Shown piece after piece: positions 26,215-34,376 of a stretch of DNA of 64,000 nt. Positions within the stretch are counted from its first letter, which is position 1, and the number at the start of each line of letters is the position of its first letter. The notes beneath the pieces were generated by a model that had not been told where the DNA came from, ran no database searches, and saw only the letters and a list, made by a program, of their open reading frames with translations. This DNA is from Dermatophilaceae bacterium (GTDB lineage Bacteria > Actinomycetota > Actinomycetes > Actinomycetales > Dermatophilaceae), in assembly GCA_014377705.1 (NCBI GenBank), contig JACMPC010000204.1:36011-100010 (forward strand), given 5' to 3'. Made by a program: the position numbers and the translations under genes.

Positions 26215-26682
26215 ATGTCCTTCTTCAGCGATAACGCATGGCTGGTGTGGCTGGGCCTGGCCCTGGTGCTGGCCGCGGTCGAGGCGGCCAGCGTGGACTT
26301 CGTCTTCTCGATGCTGGCCGGCGGAGCCGCGGCGGCGGCCATCGCGGCCGCGCTCGGGGCCCCCTTCGCGGTGCAGGTGATTATCGCGTGCCTGGTGGCC
26401 GGCGCGTTGCTGGCGTTGGTCCGTCCCCTTGCCAAGCGCTACTTCGCTGTGCCCGAGGGCACCGGCGGCATCGGTGCGGGCGCTCAGGTCGGTCGCCTGG
26501 CGCAGGTGCTGGAGACAGTCACCGACCATGACGGACGTGTCAAGCTTGGCGGCGAGACCTGGTCGGCCCGCACTGTCCCGGACGCCGACGTATGCCTGCC
26601 CGGACATGAGGTCCGGGTAGTGTCCATCGAGGGGGCCACCGTGATCGTGAGCAACGTCGCGGCTGGCCGGGAATCGGAGTAG
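26215..26682 (+). CDS. NfeD family membrane protein
   Basis: A 155-aa protein with two to three N-terminal transmembrane helices (residues about 8-75) followed by an OB-fold NfeD domain (GAQVGRLAQVLETV, VKLGGETWSARTV, GHEVRVVSIEGATVIV). NfeD proteins work with SPFH/stomatin proteins in membrane microdomain organisation. The start ATG 26215 has a GGGAG site; an upstream GTG at 26185 overlaps the ATPase gene. The SPFH gene follows after three bases, the usual partner. Confidence 0.92.
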   Translation: MSFFSDNAWLVWLGLALVLAAVEAASVDFVFSMLAGGAAAAAIAAALGAPFAVQVIIACLVAGALLALVRPLAKRYFAVPEGTGGIGAGAQVGRLAQVLETVTDHDGRVKLGGETWSARTVPDADVCLPGHEVRVVSIEGATVIVSNVAAGRESE

Positions 26683-26685
26683 GTC

Positions 26686-27837
26686 GTGGGTTCAGTAAAC
26701 GCAGCGCTTGTCGTACTGCTGCTGCTCGTCATCTTTGCCGTCATCGTCATTGTCCGGACCGTCAAGATCGTGCCTCAGCAGGTCTCGCTCATCATCGAGA
26801 GGCTCGGTAAGTTCTCGCGGACCCTCGAGGGCGGCCTGCACTTCCTGGTACCTTTCGTCGACAAGGTTCGGGCCAGCGTCGACCTGCGAGAGCAGGTCGT
26901 GTCGTTCACGCCGCAGCCGGTGATCACCTCGGACAACCTCGTGGTCAACATCGACACGGTCATCTACTACTCGGTCATCGACTCCAAGTCGGCGGTGTAC
27001 GAGATCGCCAACTTCATCCAGGGCATCGAGCAGCTGACAGTCACCACGTTGCGCAACGTCATCGGCTCTCTCGACCTGGAGCAGACCCTGACCAGCCGCG
27101 ACAACATCAACGCCCAGCTGCGCGGGGTTCTGGACGAGGCCACCGGCAAATGGGGCATACGGGTGAACCGGGTCGAGCTCAAGGCCATCGACCCGCCGCG
27201 CTCGGTGCAGGACTCGATGGAGAAGCAGATGCGCGCCGAGCGTGACCGTCGCGCGACCATCCTCACCGCGGAAGGTATCAAGCAGTCGGCCATCCTGACC
27301 GCCGAAGGCGACAAGCAGAGCCAGATCCTTCGTGCGGAGGGCTCAGCCCAGGCACGCATCCTCGAAGCCCAGGGTCAGTCCAGGGCGATCACCCAGGTGT
27401 TCGAGGCCATCCACCGCGGGAAGCCGGATCAGAAGCTCCTCGCCTACCAGTACCTCCAGATCCTGCCGCAGCTCGCCCGCGGGGACTCCAACAAGATGTG
27501 GATCATCCCCAGCGAGCTCACGGATGCCCTGAAGGGGATCGGCAGTGCCCTCGGTGGCCGGGACCTTGAGGACCCGGGCGACAAGTGGGTGGACACCGGC
27601 GAGGTCATGCCCAATGCCTTTGACGAGACCACCCTGGAGGACCCGGTCAAGGCCCTGGCCGAAGCGCGTGGTCAGGCAGCCGGCGCGACAGCGGAGGCCG
27701 AGAGCCACGCGACCGCGAGCGAGCGCCGGGCCCGGCCGTACGGCCGCCCGGCAGCGGACTCCCTGGAGGACCAGGCAAACGCCCTGCACGACTCCGAGCT
27801 CGACGAGGAACAGGGCCCGCCGGCGCAGGGTCGCTAG
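26686..27837 (+). CDS. SPFH domain/stomatin-like band 7 protein
   Basis: A 383-aa membrane-anchored SPFH protein. An N-terminal helix (residues ~4-24) leads into the band 7 domain (VPQQVSLIIERLGKFSRTLEGGLHFLVPF and DLREQVVSF), a coiled-coil with AEGIKQSAILTAEGDKQSQI, then an acidic low-complexity tail. Stomatin/QmcA proteins form large membrane rings and act with NfeD, sometimes regulating membrane proteases. The start is GTG 26686, three bases after nfeD. The C-terminal 60 residues are Ala/Glu/Arg-rich and poorly conserved. Confidence 0.94.
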   Translation: MGSVNAALVVLLLLVIFAVIVIVRTVKIVPQQVSLIIERLGKFSRTLEGGLHFLVPFVDKVRASVDLREQVVSFTPQPVITSDNLVVNIDTVIYYSVIDSKSAVYEIANFIQGIEQLTVTTLRNVIGSLDLEQTLTSRDNINAQLRGVLDEATGKWGIRVNRVELKAIDPPRSVQDSMEKQMRAERDRRATILTAEGIKQSAILTAEGDKQSQILRAEGSAQARILEAQGQSRAITQVFEAIHRGKPDQKLLAYQYLQILPQLARGDSNKMWIIPSELTDALKGIGSALGGRDLEDPGDKWVDTGEVMPNAFDETTLEDPVKALAEARGQAAGATAEAESHATASERRARPYGRPAADSLEDQANALHDSELDEEQGPPAQGR

Positions 27838-27931
27838 CTGTTCGCAGCCCTGCGGTTCCCGAACCTCTGTGGCTCCGGCCATCGGGTACCCGCACCATCG
27901 GGCACCCGGTCACCCTCGCTAGGGTGGCCGG

Positions 27932-28693
27932 GTGCCCTGGTATGAAGTCCTTGCGTTGCTGGCGGCGGGAATGGCTGCGGGGACCATCAACACGATCGTC
28001 GGCGCCGGCACCCTGATCACCTTCCCCACGTTGCTGTTCTTCGGTTTTCCGCCGGTGGTCGCCAACGTCTCCAACACGATCGGTTTGGTCGCCGGCGGCC
28101 TCACCGGCATTCACGGCTACCGCCGCGAGCTGGTCGGCCAGGGTGACACTCTGCGCCGGTTGATGCCGGCCTCGTTCCTCGGAGCGGTCGTCGGGGCCGT
28201 CCTCCTGCTCTGGCTCCCCGAGTCGGTGTTCGACACCGTCGTGCCAGTCCTCATCGCAGCCGCCCTGGTGCTGGTCCTGATCGGACCACGGATACAGGCC
28301 TGGGCCGCCGCCCGCCATCCTGACCAGGACAGTCGGGGACGGCGCGTGCTGATGGTGGCGGGCGTCTTCGGCGCGGGGGTGTACGGCGGCTATTTTGGTG
28401 CCGCCCAGGGTGTCCTGATGGTCGGCATCATGAGCGTCCTGATGACGATCAGCCTGCAGCACATCAACGGCCTGAAGAACGTGCTGGTCACGTTGGCCAA
28501 CGCCGTGGCCGCGGGCACCTTCATCCTGGTCGCCTCCGACCGGATCAACTGGGCCGTGGTCGCCCTGATCGCGGTGGGTTCGCTGGTCGGCGGGGTTATC
28601 GGGTCCCGGGTGGGGCGACGGCTGTCCCCGGCGGTTCTTCGCGCGGTGATCGTCGTGGTCGGCGTCCTGGCCATCACGAAGATGGTCCTGTGA
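27932..28693 (+). CDS. TauE/SafE family sulfite/anion permease
   Basis: A 253-aa integral membrane protein with about eight transmembrane helices arranged as two TSUP repeats. The first repeat has GTINTIVGAGTLITFPTLLF and the second GGYFGAAQGVLMVGIMSVL. TSUP proteins export or take up sulfite, taurine-derived sulfonates or other organic anions. The start is GTG 27932. The gene precedes the SpoU methyltransferase by 13 bases and may share its transcript. Its substrate is unknown. Confidence 0.9.
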   Translation: MPWYEVLALLAAGMAAGTINTIVGAGTLITFPTLLFFGFPPVVANVSNTIGLVAGGLTGIHGYRRELVGQGDTLRRLMPASFLGAVVGAVLLLWLPESVFDTVVPVLIAAALVLVLIGPRIQAWAAARHPDQDSRGRRVLMVAGVFGAGVYGGYFGAAQGVLMVGIMSVLMTISLQHINGLKNVLVTLANAVAAGTFILVASDRINWAVVALIAVGSLVGGVIGSRVGRRLSPAVLRAVIVVVGVLAITKMVL

Positions 28694-28706
28694 GTGAGCC
28701 GCTGAC

Positions 28707-29552
28707 ATGCCGATCGAGATCAGCGACCCGGGCGACGAGCGCGTTCGTGACTACTTCACCCTGACCGACGTGTTGCTGCGCTCCAGGCTCGAGCCCGAGC
28801 GTGGGCTGTACCTGGCCGAAAGCGAGAAGGTCATCCGACGGGCCCTGGCCGCCGGGCACCGTCCCCGTTCCTTCCTGATGGGCCAGCGATGGGTCACCGA
28901 TCTGTCAGATCTGGTCGAGACCGCTGAGTCGCAGGGCGTGCCGGTGTATGTCGCCCCGGCCGGCGTCATCGAGGCGATGACCGGGTTCCACCTCCATCGT
29001 GGTGCCCTGGCCTCGATGCACCGGCCGCTGCTCGTCCCGCCCGAGGAGCTGTTGCAGGACGCACTGAGGGGGAAGGCCTCCCGGGTGGTCGTCCTCGAGG
29101 ACATCGTGGACCACACGAACATGGGCGCGGTGTTTCGCAGCTGCGCCGCCCTGGGCGTCGACGCCGTGCTGATCACCCCGCGGTGTGCCGACCCGCTCTA
29201 CCGGCGTTCGGTGCGGGTCTCCATGGGCACGGTGTTCCAGGTGCCCTGGACACGGATCGATCCCTGGCCGGCCGGGATACAGGTGTTGCGAGACCACGGT
29301 TTCACTGTCGCCGCCTTCGCCCTGGGCGATGGGGCGATCAGCCTGGACGAGCTCGCGACGGATCAGCCTGATCGGCTCGCGATCGTCTTCGGGACCGAGG
29401 GGGACGGTCTTTCTCGGCTGGCCGTCAAGGGTGCCGACGTGGTCGTGAAGATCCCGATGGCAGGGGGAGTGGACTCCCTGAACATCGCCTCGGCCAGCGC
29501 GGTCGGAATCTGGGCCCTGCGTCCACCGCGGCGACTTTCGGCCGGGGGCTGA
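28707..29552 (+). CDS. SpoU/TrmH family RNA methyltransferase
   Basis: A 281-aa SPOUT methyltransferase that methylates the 2'-OH of rRNA or tRNA. An N-terminal substrate-binding domain (about residues 1-105, LYLAESEKVIRRALAAG) is followed by the knotted SpoU domain with motif 1 DHTNMGAVFRSCAALG, motif 2 LAIVFGTEGDGLS and motif 3 IPMAGGVDSLNIASASAV. The target nucleotide is unknown. The start ATG 28707 has no strong SD site. Confidence 0.93.
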   Translation: MPIEISDPGDERVRDYFTLTDVLLRSRLEPERGLYLAESEKVIRRALAAGHRPRSFLMGQRWVTDLSDLVETAESQGVPVYVAPAGVIEAMTGFHLHRGALASMHRPLLVPPEELLQDALRGKASRVVVLEDIVDHTNMGAVFRSCAALGVDAVLITPRCADPLYRRSVRVSMGTVFQVPWTRIDPWPAGIQVLRDHGFTVAAFALGDGAISLDELATDQPDRLAIVFGTEGDGLSRLAVKGADVVVKIPMAGGVDSLNIASASAVGIWALRPPRRLSAGG

Positions 29553-29636
29553 GCGTCATCAGGAGGAGAGCTGCCGGAACTGCGCTCGCCCACATCCCGT
29601 GGTTGCGCGGCATTCAGCTGCTTCCGGGGGACGTGC

Positions 29637-29786
29637 GTCGCCTTCCTGAGGCTGCTGAGCCCGGTCGCCGCGGTGGCCGGTGGCGTGGCGGTCCTGCACC
29701 AGTCATTGCATGCCGGCCAGCTCGTCGGGGCGACCGTCATCCTCGGCGCGATCCTCACCGTGTACTCAAAGCCCTTCCTAGCAGGT
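29637..29786 (+). pseudogene. EamA/DMT transporter C-terminal fragment
   Basis: About 50 codons after the SpoU gene read VAFLRLLSPVAAVAGGVAV then HAGQLVGATVILGAILTVY. This is the last two helices of an EamA-type drug/metabolite transporter, whose C-terminus has an LSPV...G...Q..GA.LIL.G pattern. Nothing upstream continues the family, so this is a remnant. It overlaps the convergent PEBP gene end by a few bases. Confidence 0.45.
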
Positions 29787-30317
29787 GTATCCGGCCGAGA
29801 TCACACCCCTGGCAAGGGTGTGTCCCACCATGGTGAACGCGGCCACTGCGGCGCTGGCGGTGTCGTCCAGACCCAGGTCATCGGTGTCGAGTGCATGCAC
29901 CGCGAACAGGTACCGGTGGTTCTGGTCACCCGCCGGCGGCGCGGCGCCGTCATACTTCTTGCCGCCGAAGTCGTTGATCACGTGGAAGGCACCCTGCGGC
30001 GCGTTCTCGGCGGTGCCGGCGCCGGCGTCCAGACTCGTGACATCGGCCGGGATGCCCAGCAGGAGCCAGTGCCAGAAGCCGGACGGGGTGGGCGCGTCGG
30101 GGTCGAAACAGGTGACTGCGTAGCCCCTGGTGCCCGCGGGTGCCCCGGACCAGGACAGCTGAGGTGAAAGGTTGCCGCCGGTCAGGCCCCAGCCGTCGAA
30201 GACGTACTCCTCGGGCAGACGGGTGTTGTGCCGGAAGGAGATGCTTGACACCGTCAGCGCGGGCACCGACGGCAACAGGGAGTACGGATCCGGGGACACG
30301 GGGCGATCCAGGTTCAT
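29778..30317 (-). CDS. YbhB/YbcL family Raf kinase inhibitor-like (PEBP) protein
   Basis: A 179-aa phosphatidylethanolamine-binding-protein fold. It has NLSPQLSWSGAPAGTRGYAV, CFDPDAPTPSGFWHWLLLGIP and NDFGGKKYDGAAPP followed by HRYLFAVHALD, the PEBP ligand-site motifs. The role in bacteria is unclear; it binds small ligands and may modulate other proteins. No signal peptide is seen. The start MNLDRP at 30317 is preferred over an upstream Met at 30338. Confidence 0.93.
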   Translation of the reverse strand: MNLDRPVSPDPYSLLPSVPALTVSSISFRHNTRLPEEYVFDGWGLTGGNLSPQLSWSGAPAGTRGYAVTCFDPDAPTPSGFWHWLLLGIPADVTSLDAGAGTAENAPQGAFHVINDFGGKKYDGAAPPAGDQNHRYLFAVHALDTDDLGLDDTASAAVAAFTMVGHTLARGVISAGYTC

Positions 30318-30359
30318 GCTGTCAAGGCTATCGATCATCGACCCAGTCCGGTGACTGAG

Positions 30360-30594
30360 TCACCTGGGACCGCCGGGGGTCACTTCCCTCCGTTGGAGAG
30401 TTGGGGTCATCCTGAGTTTGCTCATGGGAAGTGTGTGCCAGGTGACGCCGTGGGCGGTGAGAGTGGCGGTGAGGTCGTGTTGGTGGGCGTAGGTCGTGTT
30501 GGTGGGCGTAGGTGTGGTGGTGGGAATAGGTGTGGTGGTGGGCGCACAGGAGGGTGAGGTTGTCGGCCGGGTTCATCTTTAACGGCCGGGTTCA
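30360..30594 (-). pseudogene. HNH endonuclease C-terminal remnant
   Basis: The minus strand has NPADNLTLLCAHHHTY, matching the HNH C-terminus (TDPDNLTLLCRRHHT), then in another frame LTAHGVTWHTLPMSKLR to a stop at 30360. The two frames are separated by a 19-bp duplication (30474-30511), and removing one copy restores a single frame. The N-terminal part is absent and broken by a duplicated 14-base segment near 30568-30594. No intact endonuclease is possible. It belongs to the same DUF222/HNH class as the debris at 14104-14420. The rest of the 30339-30906 gap shows nothing recognisable. Confidence 0.6.
30474..30547 (-). repeat. 18/19-bp tandem repeat causing frameshift
   Basis: Two exact 19-bp copies (30474-30492 and 30493-30511) are followed by two related 18-bp units (30512-30529 and 30530-30547). 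The 18-bp units encode in-frame His/Thr/Tyr hexapeptides (HHHTYS, HHHTYA), while the 19-bp copy shifts the frame. Confidence 0.85.
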
Positions 30595-30906
30595 TCAATT
30601 CTGGTGATGTTGATGTTGATGCTGATCGGGTGGCGCCAGCTTTCCTTCGTGGCCTGAATCGTGATCGCTCGACCTGACCGAAAGGTCGATGTCGTTCACG
30701 GTTGGGGTCAACAACCACGGACCCAGGCGTTCACCCAGGCGGACCGCTTGAGGTGGCGCCGCTCGAAGACCTGCCCCGTCGTGGGCGTCCCGGCAGGAGG
30801 CAGCCAGGCCAACGAGGGCTGAGGCAGGCTGACGGCCTTTGCGAAGCCAGAGGGATGGGTGCGTTCCGTCATATGCATCCAGGAGTGGACGGATTAGGGT
30901 CAGAAC

Positions 30907-31392
30907 ATGACTGACCATGAGAGCACCGGGTCGGAGTCGGTTGGCAGTTACAGCCTTGACGACGAGGACCAGCTGCCATCGGAAGACACCCTCGAGGACC
31001 GAGGCATCGATGACCTTCTGGATGAGGGCTACTCACCGCCGGAACGTCCGCGGGGGGTCGATGCCTTTGGCACCACCGCGGCCGAGCAGCGACAGGGCGA
31101 GAGCATCGAGCAGCGACTGGCCCACGAGGTGCCAGACCCTGCCGCCGGGTGGGCGGACTCCCAAGCCGATGCGGACAGGGTGGGTGGTGACGACCCAGAC
31201 GCCATCGCCGGAGAGGACGACTTCTTCGGTAGCGAGGAGGTCGGCGATCGACGCAGCGGGCGGCTTATCGCCCATGAAAGTGGGTACGCGGAAGCAGAGT
31301 CGGACATGGTCGCCGACGACGTGGGTATCGACGGCGGCGGCTCGTCCGCAGAAGAGGCTGCCGTCCACATCATCGAGAACGAGCCGTTCTGA
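30907..31392 (+). CDS. DUF5709 domain-containing protein
   Basis: A 161-aa very acidic soluble protein. It shows the DUF5709 pattern: SEDTLEDRGIDDLLDEGYSPPERP, FGTTAAEQRQGESIEQRL, and a C-terminal DDVGIDGGGSSAEEAAVHI. No membrane segment. Function unknown; the family is confined to actinobacteria. The start ATG 30907 lacks a strong SD site. Confidence 0.9.
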   Translation: MTDHESTGSESVGSYSLDDEDQLPSEDTLEDRGIDDLLDEGYSPPERPRGVDAFGTTAAEQRQGESIEQRLAHEVPDPAAGWADSQADADRVGGDDPDAIAGEDDFFGSEEVGDRRSGRLIAHESGYAEAESDMVADDVGIDGGGSSAEEAAVHIIENEPF

Positions 31393-31648
31393 TACCGAGT
31401 GATGTGACGGGGACTTCGGCCCTCGTGAGCGGGCTCAGCTGGCTGCTCCCCGGCGGCTGACCTGGTCGGAGCACCCAGGGGAGGCCCTGACGTGCAGTGG
31501 CCAAACTGGCTGGTCGGTGAAAGTTCTTCCGGTGTAGCCTTCATCCACGGCGTCCCCCAGAACCTGAGGACGTTGACTTCACCACTTGCTGCTCTTGACC
31601 CTCGGTGGCCGGTGTCCTGGATCCCAAGGACAACGAATCGAGTCCACC

Positions 31649-31870
31649 ATGTTGCAGCCAACGCTCAGCCCACGCATCACCTTCACGCGGCCGGTACCGT
31701 GGGTCTGGCATGTCTGGCTCGACGACAAGCGCGTCGGGACGGTCAACGGCGACAGCTCGTGCGGCTTCACGGCCAAGGGAAACGACCACCTCCCCATCGG
31801 TCATGGCTACCTCACCGCTGAGGCGGCGATGGAAGCCTGGATCCCATTGGTCAGCAGCCACCGCCCTTGA
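31649..31870 (+). CDS. Hypothetical small protein
   Basis: A 73-aa protein with WHVWLDDKRVGTVNGDSSCG and GYLTAEAAMEAWIPL, which looks like a small single-domain beta-rich fold with a C-terminal helix. I do not recognise a family. It is preceded by a 256-base gap without a clear gene. The start is ATG 31649, chosen because the upstream extension to 31586 is low quality. Confidence 0.5.
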   Translation: MLQPTLSPRITFTRPVPWVWHVWLDDKRVGTVNGDSSCGFTAKGNDHLPIGHGYLTAEAAMEAWIPLVSSHRP

Positions 31871-32061
31871 TCCCCCTGCCTTAGCCGGCTTTAGCCCTGG
31901 CGGGCGCGGAGGAATGGACTTGGTCAATTTGGCGCGGACGGACCAGAAGCGCTTTAGTCTTAAGGGCAGGTCTTTACCCTCGACCCGGGGGTTCAGCACA
32001 ATCATCCGTGCTCTCGCTCTCGCGGTCGCCTGTCCCCGACCTCACAAGGAGTCTGATCCGT

Positions 32062-32328
32062 ATGACCTGGCGTGATCGTGCTGCGTGTCTGGACGAGGAC
32101 CCCGAGCTGTTCTTCCCGATCGGCAACACGGAGCCCGCGTTCCGTCAGATCGAAGAGGCAAGGGCAGTCTGTCTTCGCTGCGAGGTCATGGAGATCTGCC
32201 TTAACTGGGCGATGGAGACACGCCAGGAAGCCGGGGTGTGGGGCGGACAGTCCGCGGAAGAGCGGCAGTCTCTCAAACGACGAAACGCGCGCGCCCGCCG
32301 AGCGGGCCGAACGATACCTCCTGTCTGA
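32062..32328 (+). CDS. whiB: WhiB family iron-sulfur transcriptional regulator
   Basis: An 88-aa protein of the WhiB1/WblE type. Four conserved Cys (9, 37, 40, 46) would hold a [4Fe-4S] cluster, followed by the GVWGG turn (residues ~56-60) and a basic C-terminus (LKRRNARARRAGR) that contacts DNA. WhiB1 proteins bind the sigma factor SigA region 4 and are nitric-oxide sensitive. The start ATG 32062 has an AAGGAG site. It is single-gene. Confidence 0.95.
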   Translation: MTWRDRAACLDEDPELFFPIGNTEPAFRQIEEARAVCLRCEVMEICLNWAMETRQEAGVWGGQSAEERQSLKRRNARARRAGRTIPPV

Positions 32329-32360
32329 GCCAGTGGCACTCCAGCCGGGTTCGCACCAGC

Positions 32361-32564
32361 TCAGCTGTCCTCCGCCTTGACCCACACGACGACATCGCCG
32401 TCAGTGTTCAGCACAGTCGGGATGTCCACCCAGTAGCCGTCGTCGGCGAGGGCTGGCGTCCATTGAAGGCCACGGTGGTCCGCCGGTTCGACATCTCCCT
32501 CGGCGTGGCGGCGTTCGCACCAGCTTGGGCAGGTGCTTCGCGGGGGGCGGTCGACGGTGGTCAT
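32361..32564 (-). CDS. Small protein with CPSWC motif (DUF6907-like)
   Basis: A 67-aa soluble protein with N-terminal STCPSWCERRHAEGD and a DHRG segment, then WTPALADDGYWVDIP and a C-terminal VVVWVKAEDS. The CPSWC..H..HRG pattern resembles the actinobacterial DUF6907 group of small proteins. Function unknown. It is convergent with whiB. Cysteines may bind zinc. Confidence 0.55.
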   Translation of the reverse strand: MTTVDRPPRSTCPSWCERRHAEGDVEPADHRGLQWTPALADDGYWVDIPTVLNTDGDVVVWVKAEDS

Positions 32565-32618
32565 ACCTCCGGTGTAACCCCTCCAGCACAGCCGCGCAGC
32601 CGAATGGGAAAGTTGCTG

Positions 32619-32732
32619 CTATCGCGAGGCGCTGTGCGCGGGGGTGTGACTGAAATGCTCGGGATGCCTGCGACGGTACTGCGCGCAGGCCCGACAGGCC
32701 CTGCATCCGTTGCTGCACTCTTTTGAGGCCAT
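32619..32732 (-). CDS. Candidate 37-aa Cys-rich peptide
   Basis: A short reading frame from ATG 32732 encodes 37 residues starting MASKECSNGCRACRACAQYR, with Cys at 6, 10, 13 and 16. The C-terminal half is His/Arg/Ser-rich. The Cys spacing is similar to zinc-binding knuckles. No strong Shine-Dalgarno is visible, and I know no homologue. It is listed because the Cys cluster is unlikely by chance in so short a frame. The surrounding 32565-32972 is otherwise empty. Confidence 0.3.
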   Translation of the reverse strand: MASKECSNGCRACRACAQYRRRHPEHFSHTPAHSASR

Positions 32733-32972
32733 GGTGGCACCTGCTCACTCACTTGCTTGGTGGAGCTCTGTGATGTCACCTGCTGATGCACCAGTTTGAG
32801 CAATCAGTCTAAGTCGTCCGGCGGTCATCAGGATCCACGGCGGTGCAAGATGGACGCCGGACAGGTCGTGGAACTGGAACTTGCTCGGGAGCTAGCTCGC
32901 GGCGAGGTGCCAGTGGACGTACGCGTCGACAGCCGGGCCGGCCCGGCTACTTCACGAGGCCCGCGAGGTCCG

Positions 32973-33632
32973 CTACTGCCCGAGAGCCGCCCGGTCGACC
33001 TTGCGGTGGAAGTGCGTCCCGGCCAGACCGCCGATCAGGGAACCGGCCAGGCTGCCGGCCGCGGCCACGGCCAGGCCGATGAGACCGCCGGTGGTCAGGG
33101 TTCCCTGGCTCACCGGGATGCGGGGCATGGTGTTCATCGCACTCAGGATGTTGAACTGGCTGCCGGCCAGCGCGGCCAGCACTGCCACCACGGCGGCGAT
33201 GAACAAGGCCCACAGCCACACCGCCATACCCTGCCTCACGCCGTGGAACCGGGCCATTCGCGCGGCGACGTACCCGCCGCAGTAGAAGGACGTGAACAGC
33301 ACGATCAGCAGCGCGATCGCGCCGGCGATGCCCGCCGTCCTGGGTTCCTTGGCCGCCTGGGTCGTCGCGTTGCCGGCATCGAGGTGAGTCGCCACCCCGA
33401 CAGCGATGCCGGCGGCACCGAGAAAGGCGGTCAACACCACCGCGGTGCCGGTGGCGGTGAGCCAGCCGAAGAAGGCCAGACCGACCTTGACGCCGCCGAA
33501 CTCCTCCTTCTCGCGCGTGATGACGCTCTGCCGGTCACGGCCTGAGTCCTTGTCGAAGCTTGTTCTGCCTTCGGCCGACCCCGGATGAGTCGGGCTCGGC
33601 TTGGTGTCCTGGCCAGTGGCTGACGAGCTCAT
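32973..33632 (-). CDS. Predicted membrane protein, unknown function
   Basis: A 219-aa protein. After a charged cytoplasmic N-terminus (residues 1-45, rich in Ser/Asp/Lys) come four to five transmembrane helices (VGLAFFGWLTATGTAVVLTAF, AGAIALLIVLFTSFYCGGYV, AVWLWALFIAAVVAVLAALAG, GLIGLAVAAAGSLAGSLIGG) and a short His-bearing tail. The middle part has RMARFHGVRQGMAVW between helices. It resembles the general class of actinobacterial membrane proteins with tandem Gly/Ala-rich helices and has no named domain that I recognise. Confidence 0.85.
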   Translation of the reverse strand: MSSSATGQDTKPSPTHPGSAEGRTSFDKDSGRDRQSVITREKEEFGGVKVGLAFFGWLTATGTAVVLTAFLGAAGIAVGVATHLDAGNATTQAAKEPRTAGIAGAIALLIVLFTSFYCGGYVAARMARFHGVRQGMAVWLWALFIAAVVAVLAALAGSQFNILSAMNTMPRIPVSQGTLTTGGLIGLAVAAAGSLAGSLIGGLAGTHFHRKVDRAALGQ

Positions 33633-33746
33633 GGGATGGTCCTCACGTGATGCGCTTGGTTGGCCGGGTGTCCGAACTGGTCAGGCAGGTGGCTGTGCCG
33701 GGATCGCGGCTCAGGAGGGATTCGGGGCGCTCAGCGAGATGGAGGC

Positions 33747-34256
33747 TCAGAGCCCGGCACGAATCGCCAGCCCGCGAAGGTAGGAGGCCTGGCCGGCGTG
33801 CTGCAGGTCGTCCGCGAGGATGCTGACCAGCCGCACGGCAAGCGTCACCGGGGGGTCCCAGGACGTGTCGACGACCCGGTCGAAGTCCGCCTCGGTCAGG
33901 GTGTGCAGGTAGTCGATGGTCCGGGCGTGCACGGCATCGTGGTAACCGCCGAGCAGATCTGCCCCGGCACGCACAGCCAGCACATCCTGCGCGCTCTGCC
34001 CATACCCGGTGGCACCGGATTCGAAGGGAAGTGCGAATCGGTCGACCCAGCCTCCGGCAGTCCATACCTGCTCCTGGTTCAGGACCTCGCTGACATGGTC
34101 GTCCTGGACCCGGGTCAGGTGCCAGATCAGCCAGGCCATCGTGTTCGCCCCCGGATCCACCTGGTAAGTGAGCATCTCGGGGCTCGCTCCCCGGAGCGCG
34201 GAATGAACGACCGCACTGATCCGGCCGAAGGCTTCACTCAAAAGTTCAGTTGACAT
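33747..34256 (-). CDS. DinB family protein (mycothiol-transferase-like, DUF664 type)
   Basis: A 169-aa four-helix DinB-fold protein. It has TMAWLIWHLTRVQDDHVSEV with the conserved metal-ligand His and a C-terminal DDLQHAGQASYLRGLAIRAG, typical of the DUF664/DinB group used as mycothiol or bacillithiol transferases in actinobacteria. The metal site is likely His/His/His. The substrate is unknown. The frame extends upstream to 34322, but MSTELLSEAF at 34256 fits the family start. Confidence 0.88.
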   Translation of the reverse strand: MSTELLSEAFGRISAVVHSALRGASPEMLTYQVDPGANTMAWLIWHLTRVQDDHVSEVLNQEQVWTAGGWVDRFALPFESGATGYGQSAQDVLAVRAGADLLGGYHDAVHARTIDYLHTLTEADFDRVVDTSWDPPVTLAVRLVSILADDLQHAGQASYLRGLAIRAGL

Positions 34257-34376
34257 CGTCGCCCCAACGTAGTGCATGTTTTGCGGGAGACTCGCGTCCT
34301 GACTGCCTGCAACTCTGCGCAAGGAGGCGCAGAACGTCCACGAGGCTCGCCCGGAGGACTGTCGCGGAAGGCGGTG

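Noticed and set aside
30595..30918. Minus-strand frame of 107 residues upstream of DUF5709
   Set aside because: No recognised domain and no ribosome-binding site; it runs from the HNH debris through unassigned sequence.
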